Positions 1-12,572 of a stretch of DNA of 64,000 nt are shown piece after piece. Position 1 is the stretch's first letter. Every line of letters begins with the position of its first letter. This DNA is from Akebia trifoliata (taxonomy: Eukaryota > Streptophyta > Magnoliopsida > Ranunculales > Lardizabalaceae): assembly GCA_017979445.1 (NCBI GenBank), contig CM030716.1:12685611-12749610 (forward strand), given 5' to 3'. The translations under genes and the position numbers were made by a program. The notes beneath the pieces were generated by a model. That model saw only the letters and a list, made by a program, of their open reading frames with translations. It did no database searches and had not been told where the DNA came from.

Positions 1-290
1 TGAAAAACTTCTTGCTCATAAAAATCTGAGATCCACCGATCACATTTACCCACATGTATTGAATGACTTTCCTAATTTATAAAAGTATCCGTCTTAGTTA
101 CAAAACTACCCTTCTATGCTCGACGTGGCAAGCACTGAATAGTCTGTGAGCATTGCAACCATAAGTCCTTTTCTAATTTATAAAAGTATCCTTCTTAGTT
201 ACAAAACTACCCTTATATGCTTGATGTGGCAAGCATTGAATAGTTTGTGAGCGTTGTGCCCATAAGTCCTTTGCCCAAAAATTTAATTTT
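1..290. repeat. About 101-bp tandem duplication at the left edge
   Basis: Two adjacent copies of an about 101-bp unit run from roughly 67 to 168 and 169 to 270. Both contain a run reading aatttataaaagtatcc, then ttagttacaaaactaccc, then gtggcaagca. They differ by scattered substitutions, so the duplication is not very recent. No gene is visible in this stretch. Confidence 0.75.
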
Positions 291-309
291 TTTAGAATTC
301 AAATCATAA

Positions 310-1480
310 ATAAGGTCTTTGGGCCGTATGAATAGAAGTAGGCGTTTGGATAGGAATTCCTTAGCTACTTCTGACTCTTGCAGGGAGTTAGAAGTCGTTT
401 GGATGAACAGTTACCTTCGAAGAGTTACTCCGCGCAAGAGCAAGAAATTACTCTTTGTGAAGAAGTCGAAAAAACCTATATCTCAAAACTCATCTTGCGG
501 GGAGTCAAAATCTAATGGTTCGTTTGACCAAAATACCCTTAACTTTATTAATTTTCTATGAAAATATTCCTAATTCATTTGCCCTTAAATCAAACGAAAG
601 AAACCTTTATTAATATTAAATTTTTTTTTTAAATTTTGAGTCTAATGGATTTAAACACATTATATTAATATTTTATATTTAAAATATTATATTATATTAT
701 ATTATTTAATATTTATAGTTAAACACATTATATTAATATTTAATATTTAAAATATTATATTATATTATATTAATATTTATAGTTAAAATGTCAAAAACAA
801 TATAGTTTGAAGGCATATTATGACACTAAAAGACAGTCTGTCAAATTTTTTTTAATATTATGTCATATTATGTTAAAAACAGTCTGTCAATTTTTTTTTT
901 AAATTTTTGAGTATAATGGATTTAAACACATTATATTAATATTTAATATTTAAAATATTATATTAATATTTATTATATTATATTATATTAATATTTATAG
1001 TTAAAATGTCAAAAAAACAATATAGTTTGAAGGCATATTATGACACTAAAAAATAGTCTGTCAATTTTTTTTTAATATTATGTCAAAAACAGTCTGTCAA
1101 TTTTTTTTAAAAATTTTGAGTATAATGGATTTAAATATATTATATTAATATTTAATATTTATAGTTAAAATGTCAAAAACAGTATAGTTTGAAGGCATAT
1201 TATGACACTAAAAGACAAAAAACAGTAACTGATATAATATAAGGATATTTTGGTCTTTTTTCTAGAAGTCATGAGAAATCAGTATGGTTTCCAAACAGAC
1301 TTCCAGCACAAAAGTACTTTTGTCAGTACTTCACAGAATTGATTGTCAAACGTCTTTTCTGTACAGAATTACTTTTTTAGTTCCTCCACAGAGTAGTTCT
1401 GCTCATGTTCTTTGGAACAGTAGTTCTATTCCTGGTATCCAAATAGGCCCGAAACTTTGGCAATCTAACACCTCAAATTT
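310..1480. mobile_element. Possible non-autonomous DNA transposon upstream of KAS copy A
   Basis: The left end reads gggccgtatgaatagaag followed by gcgtttggatag. The reverse complement of the right end reads cgggcctatttggatacc followed by aggaatagaa. These are imperfect inverted ends that resemble the GGCCxxTTTGGAT type seen in plant hAT-like non-autonomous elements. The interior is the AT-rich repeat array described separately. The short open frames inside look incidental. I could not find a clean target-site duplication, so the boundaries are approximate and the class is inference. Confidence 0.35.
633..1240. repeat. AT-rich tandem repeat array, about three degenerate units
   Basis: A unit of roughly 150-270 bp recurs about three times. 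Each contains taatggatttaaacacatt or a close variant, then runs of attatattatatt, then atagttaaaatgtcaaaaac, then tttgaaggcatattatgac, then cagtctgtcaattttttt. Units vary in length because the attat core expands or contracts. No coding content. Confidence 0.7.
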
Positions 1481-1868
1481 TTAGATTTGATGAAAAAATT
1501 TACATTAAAAAAAGAATTGTACGAAAAAAGTTTTTCAAGCTTGATCCTTGAAATTGGATGGCTATTGAACACTCGTACAAAATTAAAATTCAATGGTGAA
1601 AAATAACTTTTGTTTTTGAATTTTTTTTTAATTCATAGAATTTCATCATCTACAACCCATGCTACAAGTTGACTAGACCAGGATATATGTATATTTTTTT
1701 CCACTCAGGACAGGAGAGAGAAATTCTCTCTTTATTACCTACGTCATTTGTGGCTATCGTGCCGTGAACAAATTTGCTCCCAGCGATGTTGTACAGTGGT
1801 TGATCAAAATGACTATAAAATCAGATTTGCAGTAACAAAGTAACTCTATATTTGTAGCTATCGTTGCA
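1480..1868 (+). promoter_or_regulatory. Probable promoter and 5' UTR region of KAS copy A
   Basis: This stretch lies between the repeat block and the first ATG. It contains a TATA-like stretch, tatatgtatat, near 1685-1695, followed by a pyrimidine-containing segment ending in ttctctctttatt near 1735. I place the transcription start at roughly 1710-1740 by spacing alone. No transcript evidence is available and no other motif is recognisable. Confidence 0.3.
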
Positions 1869-1877
1869 TTGTTAAAC

Positions 1878-2327
1878 ATGCAGATGATGTTCCAATCACT
1901 AACGCTTCGTGTCTCTCCATTGGAGCCTCTCCACAAACAATATTCTAAGCATCGTATCCTCTTCACTGATTTCAACACCAAGAAGTACCCTTCAACTCTA
2001 GTGATATCGGCTTCAGCTCCGAAGAGAGAGAAGAATCCGAAGAAGAGAGTGGTTATTACTGGTATGGGTTTGGTTTCGGTTTTCGGAAACGATGTTGATG
2101 TCTACTATGATCGTCTACTCTCGGGTGAAAGTGGTATCACTTTCATTGATGGCTTTGATGCTTCCAAATTTCCCACCCACTTCGCTGCCCAGATTAGGAG
2201 ATTCTCATCTGAAGGTTACATTTCTAACAAGTATGATCATCGCCTCGACAATACCCTCCGCTATTGCCTTGTTGCTGGCAAGAAGGCTATCGAAGATGCC
2301 GGCCTTGGCGGTGATAATTTCTCTAAG
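1878..2327 (+). CDS. KAS copy A exon 1: transit peptide and N-terminal thiolase-fold start
   Basis: It encodes the transit-peptide-like leader and the first beta-alpha part of the condensing domain, including [15 protein letters not shown] and RLLSGESGI. It ends in codon AAG before a gtcgtt donor, a weaker than usual donor sequence. Intron 1 (2328-4432) is 2105 nt of AT-rich DNA with no recognisable gene. Confidence 0.85.
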
Positions 2328-5300
2328 GTCGTTGTTTCTCCTAATTGGTTTCTTCAATTGCACTTACTATAGTTTCATTTTGGTGAAAGTGTTCATGCAT
2401 GCATGATCATATAACTATTTTTGTTGTTGACGTGGTTTTTGTAGATACAATCGATGAATTGTAGATCAATTCATGATTTCAAATCCCGTCCGACGTCGAG
2501 ATGATCACTTCCCTATGTCATCTTAGTATCGCTCAAGAACGAATGAGATATTCGATGTGAATTCTCTCTCACCTTGTCTTGTTCGACAACACATGCAATA
2601 TTTTGAAATTCTCGGTCAAGTCCATAAAACTTGGCCAATTCAAATGGGTTTTTGCTTAAAATAGTTCATTTTTTTTATAATTTAAATATATGTTACCTAA
2701 ATAAAGGTATGATAGAGCATCTTCTAATCCACCTGATAATATAAAAAAATTATAATTATTTTTGCATATTAATAAGTAATTGTAAACCGAGTTAAATGGT
2801 TTACGAGGACTCCAACAAGTCAAGCGGGTATCCATTGGGATGACAGACATAAAATACCGAGTTTTAAAATAAAATTCAAGTATTCTCGAAGAATTTTAGT
2901 ATCTTGTCCACGTCATGGAGTCATTTGAATATGCCACCTGGCGTGTCCTTCACTTTGCCAAACATGGAAAGATGTCATTGTATTAGGTCGTTTTGGCGTA
3001 CGCAATAATAACTGTTGCTTATTTTTATAAATGTGGATAAACCTCCCAGATAGCCCTACAGACTTACAGCATTTTTAATGAATTAGCCGTAAAGCCGGTG
3101 AGACAGATTTGTAGAGGATGAAATTGTAAGAACTTTAACAAAAAGAATTTTGAAAAAATATTATTTTTCACCGCTTAATTTTTCTTTTAAGTTTGGGAGT
3201 TCTCCAAAAATAGAAAAAAATTGATTTTTTTGAATCTAAGTTTTTCCTTGAAATCTACGCTGTTGTGTTGGATTGCCAATGTGGTAGTCCATGCGAGTCC
3301 AATAACATTTAGTAAGATTTCAAATCTTACTTAGGAAAATATTTTACTATTTTAATTTTGACTAAAGAGTTGCCTAAAATCTAATTAGGGTATATTTGAA
3401 AATTTCTATTTGACATTCTAATTAAGATTCTAATTGCTATGGGTTGTGATATGTTTATATAAGGGCAAGATTGGGAGTATCATTTTATCCAACGTGTTTG
3501 TAAACTAAGGTTAGAAATTTGGCATAGGCTGAATTTTGGTGAAGATGATCTCTGAATTTTGATCAAAAAATCAACCCAATCTATAAATTCTAACACCATC
3601 AAATGTGATTTACTAAAAAATGAATGATCCATAATTCTTCAACTTGTCAATTAGGGTTAGAAGTTTCGAAATGGGATAATTTTTTGTGAGGATAATTTTC
3701 TCACCATAGTGATCATCCTTACAAAAAATCGGCACATTCTGAAACTTCTATACCTGATTTACAAAACGTATTGGATTAAACATCGGATGAAACCTTGGGG
3801 CATAAAAAACATGATCCGATGCTAGGGGGATGTAGAGGACAAAAATCTAAGAACTTTGGTCATCTAATTTTTGTATAGAAAGATGTTTTTTTATTACTGT
3901 TATTTTTTCATAGGTGGAGATTTATAGTTTTGTATTAGGCTTTGGACACATTTTTTTATATTATAAATGTTACCTATTTAATAAATGTGTTGAGTTTGGG
4001 ATTAAGTTTTTGACATGATTTATAAAAAGGGTCGTTTTTTCACAATTTATTAAAATTAAAATGGTAAAAAAGTACTACTCTATAAAATAGGTAAGAAAAT
4101 TGTCCTTTTTGAAGTGAAATATTTTAATTGAGGTTGGAACATTTCACTTAAAACAGAAAAATATTTACTCTTTTGTAAATTGGAATTCCTTGCTTAAAGT
4201 GAAATATTTTAATTCAAAAAATTGTAATTTATCCTATTCAGAATCAAAATAAATAGTGCACTGAAATGAGAATTTCAAAAAAATAAAAATAAAAAATCTT
4301 CCTTTTTGGCTACCTTCTTCCCTAGATTGGTCCTTGATTTAATCATGAACATGTTGTTCATGCTTCATTGATTCCTTATATGTGGACGTTTAGATGTCTT
4401 ATTCTCATTACATTTTGGTTTATTAGTTGCAGATTGACAAAAAGCGAGCTGGTGTGATTATTGGAACAAGCATGGGTGGTATTAGCACGATTACTAATGG
4501 CATTCAGATTCTAAAAGAGAAGGGTTTTAGAAAACTAACTCCATTTGTTGTTCCTAATTCCATACCAAACATGTGCTCCGCGTTTCTTGCAATTGAACTT
4601 GGTTTAATGGGACCAACCTATTCAATTTCAACTGCATGTGCTACCTCCAATTATTGTTTCTATGCTGCTGCAAATCATATTCGTGGAGGTGAGGCTGATT
4701 TGATGATTGCTGGTGCAACCGAAGCTCCAATCATTCCTGTTACCTTAGGGGGTTTTAATGCTTGTAAAGCTTTATCAATGAGAAATGATGATCCACAAAT
4801 AGCATCAAGGCCATGGGACAAAGACCGAGATGGCTTTGTTATAGGTGAAGGTTCGGGAATATTGGTATGTCAAGAGGATACTTTTGTGGGGAGATACCAA
4901 ATCGGATGAAAATTCTAAAAATGATAGACCATTCATTTAATTCAAAAAACTATAAATTACCCTTTATAGAATTAAATCATTTACGTAAGTGGGGGAAAAA
5001 TTTACTGTTTTATAGAGCATATTTTTTTTTCAACCATTTATAAATTAAAAAGGAAAAAAATTAGTGGATTATAAAACATTAAAAATTCCCACTTATGTAA
5101 AATATTTGAATTTTTTGAAATGGTAATTTAACATCTTTTAAATTAATTTGAATAGTCTATTGTTTTGGAAAATTTTCAATTTTCAGCACTCGTTTTGATA
5201 AATCAACCTGTTTTCTTTATACAAGGAGGATGAAATTTATGATTTGTTCCTTATTTTTTTGATTAATTCATAGAACTTTGAAATTTTTTGTGGATTATAC

Positions 5301-8300
5301 AAAGGATGTTATTGATAATAAGATTCTTCCCAAAATCCATCATCAAGCTCCCTAAAATCCCCATCTTGTTCTTTAGATTTGAAGGTTCAATAAGATAAAA
5401 TTTTGAGGTTTGAAGGGTATAGATATTAGGGACAACGACTGTAAAGATATATTTTTTGAAAATATATACCAAAAACTCCCTTCTCAAAAAACATAGACTA
5501 TTTAATATCCTTTTTATCAAATATTAATCTAAAAGGGATTTTTGAAGAGAAAATACCGTAATCACCTTTTCAACGATTTTTGAGGTTTAAAATAGGAAGA
5601 ATGACTTTGAAGGACTCTTTATTGAGAATATGTACCGAATGGTCCCTTAGTAAAGAATACGTACCATTTAAGTCTCACTTAATAAAATATCAGTCTATTA
5701 AGAATCTTTTGAAGGTTTTTTTAAGAAAAATACCTAAAATATCCTTTTAACAACTTTACAAAGTGTTTAATCTAAAAGTACAGGATGTCAAATAAAAAAC
5801 TTAACCAATTTATTTAGTTGTTAATGTTTCTATGAAAAATAAAAAATAAATATTTTACTTACTAAAAACTATTCATAAATTCAATATAATTTTATTTGAC
5901 TCATTTGTGTCAAATTGCTAATTTTTGAGTTGAATCAATTCGATGAACGTTCCAGTTGAGTTTTAAAATTATTGATATATTTTAATAAATCTAATATAGC
6001 TAAACCAAATCAGTTTGATGGTGATCATACTCATCTCCATCATCATCATTGTTGTAGTCATCGTCGTCGTCATCATCATCTAAGTGATTTAAAGATTACT
6101 AATTTTGGTAAGAGATATGTATGTCATCTTATTTTATTTAGTCTAAGAAGATCAACACTTTCATGAACATTTATATTTTAGTTACTTGGATATATTAATA
6201 ATTTATTAATAAATATTTAACAAAAAATATAGCGATATAAATATGTTGTACTTATTGTCTTGTTTGACACTATTGTTCTCATTCCCAAAAAGAATATAGT
6301 TGTTTTCGGTTATCAGACACTCTTTTACCATCACCAATATATAACAAAACGCTACTTAATTATCTTGTTTCCATACCACATGTGGGATTATATTTGATGA
6401 TTTATAAGTGTGTTTTATGTCTATTTTATCATTTTATTAGTTTCGATGGTTTTTTTTACTAAATATTCCATGCTTTCTATGAAAATTGTATGTATTTTCA
6501 AACTGCACGAAATATTTTCATATCCAAGTTGGTCAAAATAGACATTGAAACCTAAATTTAATACTTTTATTTGAGTTCTAGTCTGTATTATAGTATTCTA
6601 TTATGACATATGTCCACAAAATGTATTGAAATATTTTGATTTTCTCAAGAGTTGACATGAAATTTAGTTTATATAGTGTCTTTTTACATATATATTTATG
6701 AGGAAATCAGTGTTAATTTTACAAAATATTATGATGAATAGGGAATTTCGATCGGAATTATTAAATCCAATAATAATTATTAATACAAATTATAATAAGT
6801 TATATGTCAACTTATTTTTTTGTACTATAATCATATATGTATAAACATCCAATAATCCATGTTTTAATTAATTTAATCTATTAGTAATTATTTATTTATG
6901 TACATATTTAAAAAAAATTAAAGTATAGTAGTTGAAGGGGTCAGGATCCGTAGATAACATTCTAGACAATGTTCTAGACAACATGTTTTGTCTTACATGG
7001 GTAAAAAGTTTCAGAATGGGCTGATTTTTTGTGAGAATGATCTTTATGCTGAGTGTATCATCTTTGCAAAAAATCAGCTCATTCCAAAATTGTTTGGCCA
7101 TATAAGACAAAATGTTATCTATGAAACGTTGTCCTAATTTAAGAGTTTTACATACAAAGGTATATGTGGCTAATATGGCTTATTATTTTCATTTTCATAT
7201 AGAATATTATTTTTCTCTTCACTTCTGGGACTCAAATATTTTCTTGTATGATTACTAGAAGTTGTTAAATTTTATTTTCACACTTCATATGATTATTTAT
7301 TATATTTCTTATGGCTCACATGCATTTCGATCATTTCTGTTGTTTCAATATTTTCAAGAAAATTATATTTATTTTCATATTGATTAAAATACTTGTACAA
7401 AAAATTTCATTAACAAACTAACCAAAATAGACATCGCAATCGAAATTTAATATCTTGGGCCGTATATATTTGTACCAAATTTAATACAACCCATTGACTC
7501 CCAAGTCCAACAATGACATTTATGATTTCATAAGCCTAGAAGCGATTGCAATTTTAATTCATTTCATTTTAATTAATGTCTAATCTTTATTTTAAAACAG
7601 AATTAAAAATTTTCTTTTATATGGATGTTGTTACATAATGAAAGTCTTCTACTTTGTTCTATATAAAGATTCAACAATTCTGTTGATAGGTATTGGAGAG
7701 CTTAGAGCATGCGATGAATCGTGGTGCACACATTTTTGCCGAGTACTTAGGAGGTTCAATTAACTGTGATGCTTACAATATAAGCAACCCCAGAGCTGAT
7801 GGACTTGGTTTAGTATCATGTATTGAACGAAGTCTTGAAAATGCCGGCATATCACCAGAAGAGGTACTTTTTTTTTTTGCGGTGTATTTTAACCAAATTT
7901 CTTATGTGCTTATGCACATCATTTTTTACATTTAAATATTGTTTTTAACTATTATAAATCTATTATGATGGAAGGTGCCACTTAGTTAAGTGGTAAAAGC
8001 TTGAGGAGAGTTGATACCCATGACCTAGGTTCAAATCCTGTTAAATTCATCTTTACCTCCATCAACCACTAAACCCTTGCTTGCCTAACAGAAAAATAAA
8101 TGTATATCTAATATGATGGAGGAGTAGGACAACTATGTAATGTAATTTTTCAGATTCTTTATTTTTATATATTTTTTGTTACTATTGTTCATAATATAAT
8201 TAGCAACAACTTAAATAGTGTAGTATCAAAATCCTTAGTTCAGGACATGTAGTGATATAGTGAAATCATCGAGAGTCTAAGATCGATCCATGGGGATTAA

Positions 8301-11018
8301 ATCAAAAGTGAACAAAAATTAATGGAAAAGAAAAGGAAAAAAAAAAAAAATCTAAATTTTGGATTTTGAAAATAAAGCGAGAATAAATTTAAAACCAAGA
8401 ACAATAATAGAAAAATGGTTAAGGAATTGAAAATCTACCATGAGAGAATTGTAAAATTTATTTATTTGACCAATTTTTATCTAAACTTAAATTGAACAAT
8501 GGTTTGTTATAATTGGAATATTTGGTAATGAAATTTAGAAATAATAATCCAAAAATATGTGTTTGATTATCTAAAAATTGCATGTAGCACGTTGTTAAAT
8601 TAACACAAGAAGTTTAAGCATTTGATGTAACCGAAGTTCAGACCAAATCAAAGAATTTTATAGTTAAATAATAATAATCCTAATTAAAATACTTAGTGAA
8701 TTAAAAAAACCAAAACAATTTTACCTCCATGTTTTTATCAAATAAAATCAAACTTACTATTCGTCATGGGTTCTCATCTAATTTTGACTAAAAGTTTAGC
8801 TAATCATCTCTGAAAAATCCAAGAAAATAATTGATTAATCAATCCTTGAAATCTAGATTGAAAAAAAATTAAAAATAGAGAAAAGAGGAGATCAAGGAGA
8901 AAAACAATAGAAGAGATGAAGAAAATGAAAAACTAGGGATAAAAGTAACACTACGTGAAAATTGGAAAATTCGACATAAAAAATTGATGGGTCAAGGCCC
9001 ACGAATTTTAGAAACTAAATTTTGACAGTCTAGGACTGTCGAAGTTCTTGAAGTTCCTAAATTTGACTGCTTAGAGCTATCTTATTTCTCTCATCCTTCA
9101 TTAATTTGACAGTTTCGACCCGTCAAAAAAAAATGACAATAAAAAATTTAACACCAATTTGACCTCTTAGTTCGTCGAATTTTATGAAATTTAATAGCCC
9201 AAGGTCGTCAAATTTGGGCTTTCTTCACATTGTGTAAAGAGTCTCAGAAAAGTTGTTAGAGAGAATTAATTAGGGAAAAAGAACAATTAAATACAAAGAA
9301 AGTGAACATACAACATAAAAGAAAAGGAAGTGAGAGAAAAAAAGATGTGAGTTACGTCGGAAAGAAAGAGTTTCTCTCTTTTCTTAGTCCTTCCTTCTTT
9401 TTCTTAATCTTTTTAAGCTCTTCCTTTTTTGTCGTATTTTCCAAGAATGTTCTTGCTTCATTATTTTAGTTATCAATCTATTATATATATTTTTTTAATC
9501 TTTTTTTCAAGAATTCCCTTCCTTTATTGTCTTCTTAACATTGGGCTTTAATTGATTTCCTTCCGAAACATCAGCCTTAACAGCTATAAAATAAAAATTA
9601 AAAAAATTAGGCTTATATCACCTAAAGAAGATTTAGCATGCCTTTTCTATGGAAATGTAGATGATGCAAAACTAATGTCTTCAAATTGTTAATTGAAAGT
9701 TGATGTAACAACCTAAAAATTAAGAAGGGTAGAGAATATGTAAGTTGATATTTTCATAGCTAGTCCTGAGCTAATATGATTTTGCCATTTATTAAAAAAG
9801 ATGATTATTGTGCGAGGTATCAGAATTTTTGCTGGTAAAAATAAAGAAATTGATAAAATTATTAATCAAAGTTATGTATTTAAATACGATTTTGAAACCA
9901 AAGGTTCTAGAATTCACTTATGCAAATTTTAGAAAATCAAAGGAATATAAGTGTAAATTCACTACAAAAGTTTATATATATAGACAATAAAATTTATTTG
10001 TGTTTAGTAGAGCCATATAACTCAATTGGTACATATTGCAAAGCAACTTTTAGGTCGTAAGTTCAACTCCAACTTACCCATCAAAAATCAAAATAATTTA
10101 TCCATGTATGAGAATATTTCAAAATCTTATCTAATTATATTATTTCACCAAAATATTTACCTATGTTTTCTCCTCTATTGATTATTTTATCCGTTTTTTT
10201 ATTAACGAATATTGTAATCAATTCGTAAAAGATAAGCTACTATAATGCATATTGTAATTTTCTTTAGAGTTGTGCTAGGGTGACATTGGATTTACTGTGG
10301 TTTTTTACATTTCTGACGTGGAGGTGCGCACATAACCGTAGATGTTGTTTCCTCGTGATATGAGTAACACATCTATGGTAATGTAAGCACCTTCACGTAA
10401 GAAATGTAAAAAATGCAGTAAATCCAATGTCACTCAAGCATTAATGTTTTCCATATCATTATCTAAGTTCCTATGACTTGAGTTTTTGTATTATCAAATA
10501 TAAAATGTTAAGCCTATCAACTTGTATAGTATTTACTTTCGTGTCGATGTTCAATTTTTTGAATTATTGAACCACTTTTGACAAGTTATTTGGTGCTATA
10601 TTTTCACAACTTAGGTTCAATACCCGTTGACAACCACTAACCCCCTACTTGCCTAGCAAAAAAAAGGACTAATGATCAAAAGATATTTTTGAAAATGTGA
10701 AATGAGATGGATTACAAATTGTTGATAAAAAAAACTTGTTGTCCAAATCGTTTCATGGATGGAGAACTACGAGATATAAAGTAGATTTTGTTCAAACACA
10801 TGAGAATCAAAATGCAATTAACGAAACTGAGTAGGTATATATTGTTTGTTCTATATTTGGAATGATGTTATCTTGAAATTCAAAAGATATTTTTTTTTCC
10901 CAGGTTAACTATATAAATGCACATGCAACTTCGAGTATTGTTGGTGACCTAGCTGAGGTGAATGCTATAAAAAAGGTGTTTAAGAAAATGTCAGATATTA
11001 AAGTCAATTCAACCAAGG

Positions 11019-11074
<56 letters not shown>

Positions 11075-12538
11075 GGGAATATTAACGTCCAAGACCTCAT
11101 GGGGACGTTAGCATTTTTCATAATTTTTTTTTTCTTTCAATAATACCCATGTCCATTTTGTCTTTTAGTGAAAAAAGAAAAATATATGTCAGTCTTTTAC
11201 ATAATAAATGATTATCGTTTACATAATAAATGTGAATGACATTTTAAATGCTTTGGCAATTAATGCCAGCATAATAATTCATTTATTAAGGGTATAATAA
11301 ATGTATTTATTAAATAGCCCACATGGGGAGATCACATTCTTGAGATGATGTTTTGTGAGGATGATTTCTATGGTGAGAAGATCATCCCCCAAAAAATCAG
11401 CCCAATCTGAAACTTCCGATCCCATCAAAATTTAGTGGTCTATAAAGTTGAAGAATTATGGACCGTCAATTTTTAATGTTAATTTGTATACCATTTTGAA
11501 CGAGCTGAGAAGTTTCAGAATGTGATGATATATACATAACGGTGTCAAAAGTAGTTTATAATTGACGGTCCATGATTCTTCAACTTGTAAATTGTAACAA
11601 GAAGTTTCAGAATGGGCTGATTTTTTGTGAGGATGATCTCCTAATTAACCATATAGATAATCCTCACAAAAAATTCAGTTTATTTCCGAAACTTATAACC
11701 TATATATTAAAAATGTTTGGCTCTCTTTAGGGCCTCCGAATGCTCCTCATGAGGTCTTGGACATTAGCATTCCCCATATATATATATATATTGGGGCCAA
11801 AATTTGTCTTATATGGGTTAAAAGCTTTAGATTGAGTTGATTTTTTTTTAAAGATGATCTCTATAGTGAGGAGATCATCATCACAAACACTCGTCACTTT
11901 CTAAAACTTTTAACACCATCAAAAGTGATTTACAAATAAATGATAAAAATCGATGATCCATAATTCTTGAACTTTGTAAATCACTTTTGATGGGGATAGA
12001 AGTTTCAAATTGGGCTGAATTTTGGTGATGATGATCTCCTCACCATAGAGATCGTCGAAAAAAAAATTAGCCCAATCCGAAACTTTTAACTCATATAAGA
12101 CAAATTTTGGTTCTCAACGTGGTTTCCCTAATGTGGGTTGTTGAACGTGTCCCTATATATAAATATAAACACAATGATAGATCTCAATTTTTTTATGTTA
12201 TAAATATAGAGGGATTGAGCTTAAATCTCACTATAAATCTTGATGATAACTTTTTTACTTTATTGTCTCCCATCTTTTCTTCCTTTTTACGCATCTTTTT
12301 TCACCTTTGTTGCATATCCTCTTCTACCTCCCTTAACCCCAAAAAGGATGCTCGTGCCAGTAGGCACAAGTAAACTCATAAAGAGGTGTTGGAATTTAAT
12401 TTCATTACGAATCTCCATAAAAAAATTAACTTTATTATCTCTCTTCTTTTAGTTTTCAATATTACCATTCCAAATTAATTATTTTTTCTCTCTTATTCCT
12501 TTAACTTCAAAGAAGATGCATGTGCCTACTGCACGTGC

Positions 12539-12572
<34 letters not shown>

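Noticed and set aside
319..561. 80-codon open frame and a second at 1284-1484
   Set aside because: They lie in the ends of a probable transposon, have no conserved motif and no splice context.
5972..6166. His-rich 64-codon open frame and its relatives near 19700 and 56500
   Set aside because: It is generated by a cat/atc trinucleotide tract inside KAS intron 2 and is not kept open in the same way in the other copies.
7971..8050. Possible functional tRNA gene
   Set aside because: Box A and box B are present but the acceptor stem does not pair and the repeat has a SINE-like tail.
10909..11121. 70-codon minus-strand open frame with an Arg-Glu run
   Set aside because: It is the antisense of KAS exon 4 and the CT microsatellite.
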